64,000 bases of DNA from Caprella mutica (Eukaryota; Arthropoda; Malacostraca; Amphipoda; Caprellidae): assembly GCA_947561585.1 (NCBI GenBank), contig CANNZV010000513.1, positions 62,001 to 126,000 on the forward strand, read 5' to 3'. Position 1 is the first letter of the stretch, and every line of letters begins with the position of its first letter. Below the pieces are notes generated by a model. It did no database searches. It saw only the letters and a list, made by a program, of their open reading frames with translations, and had not been told where the DNA came from. Below are positions 21,591-31,480 of this stretch, piece after piece. A program made the position numbers and the translations under genes.

Positions 21591-21999
21591 AATCAAATTT
21601 ATAATAATGGAGAATTGATCGAATGAAAAATTGATCAAATGGATAAATCTTTCTTTAAAAATAACTTGCATTACATTAGTTATACATAAATTGAAGTACG
21701 AATTTTGTTTATTGCCCGATAGTTAGGCCCAAGTCAATTGCATAGGTCCCGACAATTGGACTCGCCGAAAATTGAGCCGAAGACTATTAAGTCTGTGGCT
21801 ATTGGGCCCCAATACAATTGAGCCTAGTACAGTCGATCATAAAGAAATTTGGGTCCGGGGCCACTATTGATCCCATTAATAAAATGGTTACAGTTTTTTA
21901 TTTTATTTTATGACTCATTTTGTCTTTATTGAACCAGGCTAGGGAGGCCCTACATTATTCTTTCTATGCTAAATGTTCTTCTATTTTTGTCTTTCTATA

Positions 22000-22130
22000 C
22001 TTTCATTTTCTATATTTTGTCTTTCTTTACTATATCCTTCTATACTTTGTCTCTCAATACTTTGTCTTTCGATACTTTGTCTTTCGATACTTTGTCTTTC
22101 GATACTTTGTCTTTCGATACTTTGTCTTAA
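22000..22130. repeat. 15-bp minisatellite in the right foldback arm, inverted
   Basis: About 8 copies of TTTGTCTTTCGATAC, the reverse complement of the left-arm unit (GAAAGA variant). Confidence 0.93.
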
Positions 22131-22491
22131 CAATAATCTAAAATATCGATAAACAATCAACGGCGAGTTTTTTAGATAAAATCTTGCCATTCAATCTAGG
22201 GTTACCACTCAATTAACGAACACTCGCATTATTCGAACAGTGGGCATTTACCAAATGAAAATGACTTGTCAATTACAAATCCTACGATATAAATCTTATT
22301 ATGAAAATGATTTATCATTATTGAGTAGTTTTGGTTCATTACAAAAGTAAAAAACAATGGAAATTTATTTAATAGTTTTCCTCCTTACCATTATTCTATT
22401 TTGTAATTTGATCTTTAGATACACCATTGTTCTGTTAAAGTACATGATTAGTAACATTAGATGATAAAAGTGTTATTTTTTTTCTTTTGTG

Positions 22492-22640
22492 GTTTGAGTA
22501 ACTTTTATTTGAGGCACTGAGTGATATAGGGTAAGTTACGAGTTATTGGACAGTTCCACATTTCTCATTACAAGAAAAAGTAATTAATAATTTAGCATTT
22601 TATGTCTCGTTATTTTTATTAGTATCCTTGAGAACAGTGT
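22492..22640. repeat. Dispersed repeat, copy 1 (MITE-like)
   Basis: Closely matches 53204-53345: both contain GAGTAACTTTTATTTGAGG and GTTACGAGTTATTGGACAG. The right end seen at 53412 is missing here, and the 22-bp satellite begins at that point. Confidence 0.75.
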
Positions 22641-23572
22641 GCACGGATAGACGATACAATATGCACAGATAGAAGTTACAATGTGCACAGATAGAAGTTA
22701 CAATGTGCACAGATAGAAGTTACAATGTGCACAGATAGAAGTTACAATGTGCACAGATAGAAGTTACAATGTGCACAGATAGACGTTACAATATGCACAG
22801 ATAGAAGTTACAATATGCACAGATAGACGTTACAATATGCACAGGTAGAAGTTAAAATGTGCACGGATAGACGTTACAATATGCACAGATAGAAGTTACA
22901 ATGTGCACAGATAGACGTTACAATATGCACAGATAGAAGTTACAATGTGCACAGATAGACGTTACAATATGCACAGATAGACGTTACAATATGCACAGAT
23001 AGACGTTACAATGTGCACAGATAGACGTTACAATATGCACAGATAGACGTTACAATGTGCACAGGTAGAAGTTACAATGTGCACAGAGAGACGTTACAAT
23101 GTGCACAGATAGACGTTACAATATGCACAGATAGACGTTACAATATGCACAGATAGACGTTACAATGTGCACGGATAGACGTTACAATATGCACAGATAG
23201 ACGTTACAATGTGCACAGATAGACGTTACAATGTGCGCAGATAGACGTTACAATGTGCACAGATAGACGTTACAATGTGCACAGATAGACGTTACAATAT
23301 GCACAGATAGACGTTACAATCTGCACAGATAGACGTTACAATATGCACAGATAGACGTTACAATGTGCACGGATAGACGTTACAATATGCACAGATAGAC
23401 GTTACAATATGCACAGATAGACGTTACAATATGCACAGATAGACGTTACAATATGCACAGATAGACGTTACAATATGCACAGATAGACGTTACAATGTAC
23501 ACGGATAGACGTTACAATGTGCACAGATAGACGTTACAATGTGCACAGATAGTCGTTACAATATATTGTACG
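22637..23572. repeat. 22-bp satellite, left part
   Basis: About 42 copies of a 22-bp unit containing GTGCACAGATAGACGTTACA, with G/A alternation (GTGCAC or ATGCAC). It continues after the LINE at 29389-30946. Confidence 0.97.
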
Positions 23573-23683
23573 TCTATCTGTGCACATTGTAACGTCTATC
23601 TGTGCATATTGTAACGTCTATCCGTGCACATTGTAACGTCTATCTGTGCATATTGTAACGTCTATCTGTGCATATTGTTCCAT
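23573..23683. repeat. 22-bp satellite, inverted segment at the LINE 5' junction
   Basis: At 23573 the array flips orientation around CAATATATTG; about five units read as GTAACGTCTATCTGTGCA. LINE E2 begins immediately after. Confidence 0.95.
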
Positions 23684-23831
23684 ATAGTCACACTGTACAG
23701 ACGTGATGTGTCGTGACTGCTCCTGAAGATTTCACTCAACCTAGTGTTTTCTTTAGTTTCGTTTAAAATAGACCTAGCTATACACTATCTATCATATTAC
23801 TAGTGCTGTCTAACTGAATTACCGTATAGCT

Positions 23832-24617
23832 ATGAGAAAGAAAAATAAGAACCAGTTAACGGAATTGTCTGCTGAAAGTGATGAGAGTGATAGTGCCACG
23901 CAAATTGTATCCGATAGTGATTATGAAAAACTATCTGAGGAGGGAAAAGCTTTGATACAAGTTATGACAGTTAAGCTCGATGATATATTAAGAAAGATAG
24001 ATGGGAGAGATGAGATGATTAAAAAGTTGGAACAGGACATTTTAACTTTAAATAGGGATAATCAGAAACTACGGGAGAGAGTCGATGATGTTGAGGCATA
24101 TGGAAGAGCTAACACAATCATCATGTCTGGTAACGGACTCCCTGAAGCTTCAGTAGGTGAGAACTCTGCCAATGTCGTCTGTGAGGTAATCAAGCAGAAA
24201 TTGCGGCGAGAAATGTCTCCCAATGATATTACAGTTGCTTATCGACTGGGAAAGAAAATAACGCAATCACCGGACAGGCGAAGGATCCTTGTGAAATTAA
24301 ACCGCAAGGATATTAGAGACGAATTAATCACGGCATGCCGAACTATAAAACCTATTGGTTTCTATTTGAATGAGGACCTGATACCTGAGCGAGCAACCAT
24401 ATTATATGTTTTAAGACAAGCAAAGAAGAAATGTCCACAAAAAGTTGCTGCTTGTGGATCTCAAAACGGACAGGTATACATGTGGATGAAGGCTCCTGAT
24501 CCATCTGCTAAGAATCAAAAGATAATTATTGGCAGCAAGGAGAAGCTTGGTGAGATATGTGAGCGAGCACTTGGGTTAAATGTGTCAGATTTAATGGGTC
24601 ACTCACCCGAGCAGTGA
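23832..24617 (+). CDS. LINE E2 ORF1 protein (coiled coil, RRM-like RNA-binding)
   Basis: 261 residues from an ATG in good context to TGA. The N-terminus is acidic and serine-rich (residues 10-40). A coiled coil follows (about 45-90, LEQDILTLNRDNQKLRERV). An L1-ORF1-like module then starts at VDDVEAYGRANTIIMSGNG (about 88-106) and includes VAYRLGKK (about 138) and RRILVKLNRKDIRDEL (about 152-167). The C-terminal domain contains YLNEDLIPERATILYVLRQA. By family it binds element RNA and acts as a chaperone in the ribonucleoprotein. No CCHC zinc knuckle is seen. It is similar in length and motif order to the broken ORF1 at 4172-4982, although the sequences are well diverged. Confidence 0.88.
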   Translation: MRKKNKNQLTELSAESDESDSATQIVSDSDYEKLSEEGKALIQVMTVKLDDILRKIDGRDEMIKKLEQDILTLNRDNQKLRERVDDVEAYGRANTIIMSGNGLPEASVGENSANVVCEVIKQKLRREMSPNDITVAYRLGKKITQSPDRRRILVKLNRKDIRDELITACRTIKPIGFYLNEDLIPERATILYVLRQAKKKCPQKVAACGSQNGQVYMWMKAPDPSAKNQKIIIGSKEKLGEICERALGLNVSDLMGHSPEQ

Positions 24618-24837
24618 CTACAGGGACAATTCAAAGCAACATTCTACAGAGAGGAGACTTTGTGCATGCTGTATCCACTTTTTTGTGAAACTAGATTTCT
24701 TTTGATTTCTTTGATGTTCAGGCTCACGTATTTAACAATATGTGCTGACCTGTACATTACATCCCGCGCTCTGCATGGCAAACATGGGTATGACTCCTCA
24801 TACTCTATGATTTGTTCTGTTGATGTAGATAAACTGC

Positions 24838-25222
24838 CTCTCCTCCGTTGCTGCCTCTCCACCGTTGCTGCCTCTCCACCGTTGCTGCCTCTCCACCGTT
24901 GCTGCCTCTCCACCGTTGCTGCCTCTCCACCGTTGCTGCCTCTCCACCGTTGCTGCCTCTCCACCGTTGCTGCTTCTCCACCGTTGCTGCCTCTCCATCG
25001 TTGCTGCCTCTCCACCGTTGCTGCCTCTCCACCGTTGCTGCCTCTCCACTGTTGCTGCTTCTCCATCGTTGCTGCCTCTCCATCGTTGCTGCCTCTCCAC
25101 CGTTGCTACCTCTCCACCGTTGCTACCTCTCCACCGTTGCTACTTCTCCATCGTTGCTACCTCTCCACCGTTGCTGCCTCTCCACCGTTGCTGCCTCTCC
25201 ACCGTTGCTGCCTCTCCTCTTA
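24838..25222. repeat. 17-bp minisatellite in the inter-ORF spacer of LINE E2
   Basis: About 22 copies of CACCGTTGCTGCCTCTC, with CATCG and CTACC variants. As 17 is not divisible by three, all frames stay open by cycling, producing spurious ORFs on both strands. It occupies the same position between ORF1 and ORF2 as the arrays of E1. Confidence 0.97.
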
Positions 25223-25439
25223 CCATGCTACTCAATGATTTGGCAGGGACTGCTAAATTTGACAATGTTGCTGCTTAGCTCTCATCTTGTTGCGATTATC
25301 AATTATTATGCTGTTGTTTACTTTACTGCCTTGTCAATTTGTAACTCATTTGCGTTGCTTATGACTTGCTATACACTTGCATTGATGGGAAACTTGCAAC
25401 GCATTGCAAATATGTTTAACTCAGTTACTGTACTTTATT

Positions 25440-28400
25440 ATGTCATTATTTATTTTGATTTTTGTAATGATTGTGGATGATGGTACAAGGGACTTAGGTG
25501 ATGTTTTGCGGAGTCTCAATGATTCGTTTCCTGATCTCAATTTTGATAGCAGACAGTCTTTATTCTATTCAATATCTGGACTGCGAGAGTCTTATACCAG
25601 TAGTAAACTTGATCTTAAAGTAATGCATTTGAATACCCGTTCTCTCTATCCCAAGATAGATGATTTAACTGCCTTGCTGAGTGTAATGAATATTGAATTC
25701 GACTTCTTATGTTTTTCTGAGACTTGGCTTAATGATATTACTTGTAACCTTGTACATTTTGAGGGATATAACCATTACCATGTAGTGAGGGGTGGTGGGA
25801 GGAGAGGAGGGGGTGTGTCCGTATTTGCTAAAAGTACCTATAGATGTGAAGTTATCGATAGTCTAGATATTTGTACTGATAACATGGAGTGTTTGTTCGT
25901 TTTAACTTCTAGAGAAGGTAAGAAGTTAATTCTTGGGTCTATTTATAGACCACCCAATTGTGTTCCTAATCAATTCATATCCGAACTCGATCATGTTCTC
26001 CAAACCTTATCATCCTTTAATTGTCAAAATATTCAGATAGGTGGTGATTTTAACTTTGATCTTCTTAACATGGCTAATGATGAAAGTTGTTTGAGTTTTG
26101 CCAATTTGATGTTCATGTATTACCTTAATCCTACTATAACTAAGCCCACTAGAATAACGGAAAATTGTTTCAGTCTAATTGATAATATTTTCTCTACTAA
26201 CCTGTCTAATGTATTTTCTGGAGCAATACCACTTGATTTGTCTGATCATTACTTGATTTTTAATATAAGCAAACGTTTTTTTACTGGAGCTCAATTACCA
26301 TCAGGGTCAGTAAATTACAGAGTACATTCATACAATTCGTTATTAAATTTCTGTGTTTCCATTGATAATCATGACTTTTCTCCTGTTCTCGATTTTGATG
26401 ATGTTGATGGTGGTTTGGCGTTGTTTGATGAAACAATTATGCATTATTACGATGTTCATTGCCCAATAATAAGTAAAACTGTGTCTTATAAAAATTTAAC
26501 CAAGCCTTGGATTGATTGGGACTGTAGGAATAAAATTAGGGTGCGCTCAAACTATTATTTACTCTATAAGGCCGGTAAGATGAGCCGAAGAGAATATACT
26601 GTGTATAGAAATATGGTCACTAAGCAACTGCGAGACAAAAAATCTGAATACTTCAAGAGAAAATTCACCGAATTCAAATTTAACATGCGCAAGACTTGGA
26701 AACTGATTAATGATCTTCTCAATTGTAATGATAATTCTGATAGCTCCAATATTTCTTTGGTTGATGCTAGGAGAGAGGTTATAAGTGGGTCATTGGATGT
26801 AGCCAATGAATTCAATAGATTTTTTTGTTCTATTGGACAGCAATTATCAAACCATTTTCTCAATCAACAGAGTGATCACCATCAATATTTATCTGGCAGT
26901 TACCTTAACTCTTTATTTTTGACACCTATCAGTGCTTGTGATATTCATAAAATTATAGCTTCACTAAAAAATAAATCGTGTAATGTCCATTCTATTCCTG
27001 TTTCAATCTTAAAAAAGATATCAAATAATATTTCCCCAATACTAGCAGCTTTGATTAACAAATCACTGACCAATGGAAAATTCCCCACTACTCTAAAAAC
27101 AGCTAATGTTATACCTCTCCACAAGGGAGGCTGTAGAAAGGAGGTGAATAGTTACAGACCTATTTCTTTACTATCGAATTACTCAAAAATATACGAGAGA
27201 GTTGTATACAATCAGTTAACTAGATATTTTGAACGTAAAGGTATATTTTATTCAAATCAATATGGATTTAGGGAGAATAAGAGTACGACTCATGCGATGC
27301 TCAATTTAATGAATGATATTTACTCTGCTTTAGACAATGGTGACCTGTACTTCTCTTTATTCATTGATCTAAGGAAGGCATTCGATTCTGTGCCTCATGA
27401 AATTCTGTTGAGTAAACTCTCCCATTATGGTGTAAGGGGTATCCCACTGTCATGGATACGATCTTATCTAACTGAGCGCAACCAACGTGTAGTGCTAAAT
27501 AATGTATCTTCTGCTGATCGTGAAGTGACATGTGGGGTGCCCCAAGGGAGTGTGTTGGGGGGTCTCTTGTTTTTAATATTTTTCAATGATTTTCCTAATT
27601 GTGCAGACTTTTTCAAATTCAATCTCTTTGCTGATGACTCAACAGTTTCATGTAAATTTTCAAAGTCTGCTCTTCAAAATATTCATATTGATATTAATCG
27701 TAATCTTGATTTGATAAGTAATTGGCTAAATAATAGTAAAATAATGATTAATTCTAGTAAAACAAAATATACCATCTTTTCATACCGTAACACTTATCAG
27801 TTAAGCTTAGTTGTTCTAAGTGGCTGTAATATAGAATTTGCAAATGAAGTTAAATTTCTTGGACTGAATTTGAACAATAATCTGTCATTTGTGTCCCATG
27901 TTAAAAAAGTGTCATCTACAGTAGCTAGGTTTGTAGGTGTACTAAATAAAATTCAGGGGTGTCTACCTCCTAACATACTGCTAAAGTTATACTATGCTTT
28001 CATTCACTCTACAGTTAGTTACGCCATTGAGGTGTGGTACGGTTGTGCTGATTATTTGAGAGATGATGTATTTATTAAGCAAAAGCGTGCAGTTCGCATT
28101 GTCAGTGGTAGTCACTATCTTGCTCATACTAACCCTATATTTGATGAACTAAAAATTTTGACATTGAACGATATATTCAAATATAAAATAGGTATATATT
28201 TTTACAAAACTATGCACATTGACAACTATGATCCCATCCTTCTTAACTATATAACCATAAACACTAATAGTCACGCTCATAATACTAGGAATAATTCTGA
28301 AATCACTCTTCCTTTGTACAAGAGAACCAAGTCTCAGAACTGCATTTTTTATATAGGATGTAAACTGTGGAATGAGATTGATAGTGATGTGAAAGGCGCC

Positions 28401-28460
28401 AATTCTCATAATGGTTTCAAATATAAATTTAAACATTTCCTCCTTAACAATCAAGTATAA
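25440..28460 (+). CDS. LINE E2 ORF2 polyprotein: AP-like endonuclease and reverse transcriptase
   Basis: The first in-frame ATG gives 1006 residues (open frame from 25386; an alternative ATG lies at 25467). Endonuclease: HLNTRSL (about 62), SETW (about 92-95), YRPPN, GGDFNFD (about 200) and SDHYLIF (about 267). Reverse transcriptase: YRPISLL (about 573), QYGFRENKS, FIDLRKAFDSVP (about 640), GVPQGSVLGGLLF and the catalytic FADD (about 729). The C-terminal region has VSYAIEVWYG and KRAVRIVSG, typical of Jockey/CR1/L2-like LINEs. There is no RNase H domain and no zinc knuckle. All key catalytic residues that can be judged are present. It nicks the target and reverse-transcribes element RNA at the nick. 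Confidence 0.95.
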   Translation: MSLFILIFVMIVDDGTRDLGDVLRSLNDSFPDLNFDSRQSLFYSISGLRESYTSSKLDLKVMHLNTRSLYPKIDDLTALLSVMNIEFDFLCFSETWLNDITCNLVHFEGYNHYHVVRGGGRRGGGVSVFAKSTYRCEVIDSLDICTDNMECLFVLTSREGKKLILGSIYRPPNCVPNQFISELDHVLQTLSSFNCQNIQIGGDFNFDLLNMANDESCLSFANLMFMYYLNPTITKPTRITENCFSLIDNIFSTNLSNVFSGAIPLDLSDHYLIFNISKRFFTGAQLPSGSVNYRVHSYNSLLNFCVSIDNHDFSPVLDFDDVDGGLALFDETIMHYYDVHCPIISKTVSYKNLTKPWIDWDCRNKIRVRSNYYLLYKAGKMSRREYTVYRNMVTKQLRDKKSEYFKRKFTEFKFNMRKTWKLINDLLNCNDNSDSSNISLVDARREVISGSLDVANEFNRFFCSIGQQLSNHFLNQQSDHHQYLSGSYLNSLFLTPISACDIHKIIASLKNKSCNVHSIPVSILKKISNNISPILAALINKSLTNGKFPTTLKTANVIPLHKGGCRKEVNSYRPISLLSNYSKIYERVVYNQLTRYFERKGIFYSNQYGFRENKSTTHAMLNLMNDIYSALDNGDLYFSLFIDLRKAFDSVPHEILLSKLSHYGVRGIPLSWIRSYLTERNQRVVLNNVSSADREVTCGVPQGSVLGGLLFLIFFNDFPNCADFFKFNLFADDSTVSCKFSKSALQNIHIDINRNLDLISNWLNNSKIMINSSKTKYTIFSYRNTYQLSLVVLSGCNIEFANEVKFLGLNLNNNLSFVSHVKKVSSTVARFVGVLNKIQGCLPPNILLKLYYAFIHSTVSYAIEVWYGCADYLRDDVFIKQKRAVRIVSGSHYLAHTNPIFDELKILTLNDIFKYKIGIYFYKTMHIDNYDPILLNYITINTNSHAHNTRNNSEITLPLYKRTKSQNCIFYIGCKLWNEIDSDVKGANSHNGFKYKFKHFLLNNQV

Positions 28461-29388
28461 TCACATAATTACCATTTTTATTATTATATTTTGTAGATTG
28501 TCACATTGATCGAGTTATATATATATAATATTTTTTTTTTTCCACATAACATTTAATGTAGGTAGGTAGAGTTTCTATTTTTATACTTTATTTTCATTTT
28601 TCCTGCGTACTTTCCTACAGGTGACATCCAAGGGCTGTATCCTGATGTTGTCTGTGGTGAATGAAAGGAAGAAGGGTGTCGTCCCTTGTGCTCCGAACTG
28701 TTGAAAATTTGTATTATGTGTTATCGTTTTTTTTTTCATATCTACCATGCTCCTCATTTTTAACGCTACTTGCAGCTTTGGAAAATAGCGTTAGGGTTAT
28801 GTTCTTTAAGTAAGTAGCTCAAAAAAAAAAAAAAATTTTTTTGTAGGTGAGCTTCATTTACTATCACCTCTTTTTCCTCTTCTTTTTCTATTTTCTTTCT
28901 GAAAGCTTTTCTGCTTTCGTGTACATTGTCTCCAATTGTAGTTGGAAATCATTGAACCACTTTCCTTTTTGACTGCTTCTTCCAGTCCCTTGTTTTAAAT
29001 TTATTTTTCACGACAGCAGTATGATATTAATTTTGTTCCGAAGGAAAAAATATATATATATTAACCCATACTGTCGTTGAATACTGTGCACTTTAAAATT
29101 ATGTAGATTTTATATTTCCTATATTTTCATTTTCTTTTTTCTTTTTCGATTGAATTAAAATATTAAAGTAAACCTTTTTTATATTCGATATAATTTAGGT
29201 AGATATTTTTCATTTTAACTTTTTTTTATGTAGGTTGCCCAAGAAGCTTCGGCTTAAAAAGGGCCTTAAATGTCTCTCTGTAATAGTGTAATAGTTTAGT
29301 ATTATTGTATCAAAATATTCTTGTATTAATATTGTTGTATATTCTAATTGGAAGGAAACATTTTTGTGAAATAAATAAATAAATAAAA
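28461..29388 (+). other. LINE E2 3' UTR and AAAT-repeat tail
   Basis: T-rich non-coding sequence ending in AAATAAATAAATAAATAAAA, the simple-repeat tail found on several LINE clades in place of plain poly(A). Confidence 0.8.
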
Positions 29389-30946
29389 ACAATGTGCTCA
29401 GATAGACGTTACAATGTGCACAGATAGACGTTACAATGTGCACAGATAGAAGTTACAATGTGCACAGATAGAAGTTACAATATGCACAGATAGATTTTAC
29501 AATATGCACAGATAGACGTTACAATCTGCACAGATAGACGTTACAATATGCACAGATAGACGTTACAATGTGCACGGATAGACGTTACAATATGCACAGA
29601 TAGACGTTACAATATGCACAGATAGACGTTACAATATGCACAGATAGACGTTACAATATGCACAGATAGAAGTTATAATATGCACAGATAGACGTCACAA
29701 TGTGCACAGATAGACGTTACAATATGCACATATAGACGTTACAATATGCACAGATAGACGTTACAATCTGCACAGATAGACGTTACAATATGCACAGATA
29801 GACGTTACAATGTGCACGGATAGACGTTACAATATGCACAGATAGACGTTACAATATGCACAGATAGACGTTACAATATGCACAGATAGACGTTACAATA
29901 TGCACAGATAGACGTTACAATATGCACAGATAGAAGTTACAATGTGCACAGATAGACGTTACAATGTGCACAGATAGACGTTACAATGTGCACAGATAGA
30001 CGTTACAATATGCACAGATAGACGTTACAATATGCACAGATAGACGTTACAATGTGCACAGATAGACGTTACAATGTGCACAGATAGACGTTACAATGTG
30101 CACAGGTAGAAGTTACAATATGCACAGATAGACGTTACAATGTGTACAGATAGACGTTACAATATGCACAGATAGACGTTACAATGTGCACAGATAGACG
30201 TTAGAATGTGCACAGATAGACGTTACAATGTGCACGGATAGACGTTACAATATGCAGAGATAGACGTTAAAATGTGCACAGATAGACGTTACAATGTGCA
30301 CAGATAGAAGTTACAATATGCACAGATAGACGTTACAATATGCACGGATAGACGTTACAATATGCACAGATAGACGTTACAATATGCACAGATAGAAGTT
30401 ATAATGTGCACAGATAGAAGTTACAATATGCACAGATAGACGTTACAATGTGCACAGATAGACGTTACAATGTGCACAGATAGACGTTACAATGTGCTCA
30501 GATAGACGTTACAATGTGCACAGATAGACGTTACAATGTGCACAGATAGACGTTACAATCTGCACAGATAGACGTTACAATCTGCACAGATAGACGTTAC
30601 AATGTGCACAGATAGACGTTACAATGTGCACAGATAGACGTTACAATGTGCACAGATAGACGTTACAATGTGCACAGATAGACGTTACAATGTGCACAGA
30701 TAGACGTTACAATGTGTACAGATAGACGTTACAATGTGCACAGATAGACGTTACAATGTACACGGATAGACGTTACAATGTGCACAGATAGACGTTACAA
30801 TATGCACAGATAGACGTTACAATGTGCACAGATAGACGTTACAATGTACACGGATAGACGTTACAATGTGCACAGATAGACGTTACAATGTGCACAGATA
30901 GACGTTACAATGTGCACAGATAGACGTTACAATGTGCATTGTGCAC
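29389..30946. repeat. 22-bp satellite, right part
   Basis: About 70 copies of the unit described at 22637, in the same orientation as the main left part; variants ATGCAC, CTGCAC and GTACACGG are interspersed. Confidence 0.97.
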
Positions 30947-30976
30947 CATAGACAGAGTTACATGACTTCTACAGAG

Positions 30977-31049
30977 GTAACTATGATATTTATTTTGATT
31001 CAGTTGATATAAAATTTAATGATTGGATAACGATCACATAATACGTGAT
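30977..31049. repeat. Dispersed repeat GTAACTATGATATTTATTTT, copy 1
   Basis: The phrase and the following GTTGATATA..AATTTAATGAT..ATAAC recur at 31306, 54436 and 56403. This copy sits just after the 22-bp satellite. Confidence 0.7.
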
Positions 31050-31305
31050 TCCACGTCCAAAATTAAAAATAAAGGAATACAATAAATATCTTTACATTAT
31101 TGACAAAAAGAAATGATTGAAGTGTAGTATCTAGTCTCTAATATAATTTTACAAATGAAGCATATTCAATTATTTTTATTACTATGCATTTCTATCTATA
31201 AAACTATATTCCTTTTAAACATTTTTTGTATTATTTCATTACATAAATAATTTTTGATTTCGCTGATATTTCATATGAATGAATATTATCAAATTAATTG
31301 ACATG
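31050..31305. other. AT-rich spacer
   Basis: No gene or further repeat seen between the two dispersed-repeat copies. Confidence 0.5.
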
Positions 31306-31380
31306 GTAACTATGATATTTATTTTTATTCTTTTGATATATAATTTAGTATTGGAATAACTTTCTCATAATATGATTAGA
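31306..31380. repeat. Dispersed repeat GTAACTATGATATTTATTTT, copy 2
   Basis: Second copy, about 100 bp before the large satellite block. Confidence 0.7.
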
Positions 31381-31480
31381 TTCTATTTTATTCATTATTA
31401 TTAAAAATCTTTCAGGAAATTCAGTGTATGTTTTGAATTGAATATTAAAAATTAACGACTAGTTAAAATTTGAAAAATTA

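Larger units (their letters stand above)
20952..22463. mobile_element. Foldback-type element with a minisatellite in both inverted arms
   Basis: An outer inverted repeat of roughly 150 bp pairs 20952-21105 with 22310-22463 (left begins CTAATGTTAC, right ends GTAACATTAG; both arms carry CATGTACTTTAACAGAA and AATAATGGTAAGG or their complements). Inside it, a 15-bp minisatellite (GGACAGAGTATCGAA) at 21255-21590 is mirrored by its inverted form (GATACTTTGTCTTTC) at about 22000-22130. The middle (21600-21960) is unique and non-coding. Drosophila FB elements also have tandem repeats inside long inverted arms, which is the basis for the name; homology is not claimed. Confidence 0.7.
23684..29388 (+). 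mobile_element. Full-length non-LTR retrotransposon E2, inserted in the 22-bp satellite
   Basis: The order is 5' UTR (23684-23831), ORF1, an 820-bp spacer containing a 17-bp minisatellite, ORF2, a 3' UTR of about 0.9 kb and a tail of AAAT repeats at 29369-29388. Satellite units lie on both sides. Both ORFs are uninterrupted, so the copy may be recent and competent. No direct target duplication is evident, because the left flank is the inverted satellite segment. Confidence 0.9.

Noticed and set aside
24660..25278. Forward and reverse ORFs over the 17-bp array in LINE E2
   Set aside because: Repeat artefacts in the non-coding spacer between ORF1 and ORF2; only the LINE ORFs carry recognisable domains.
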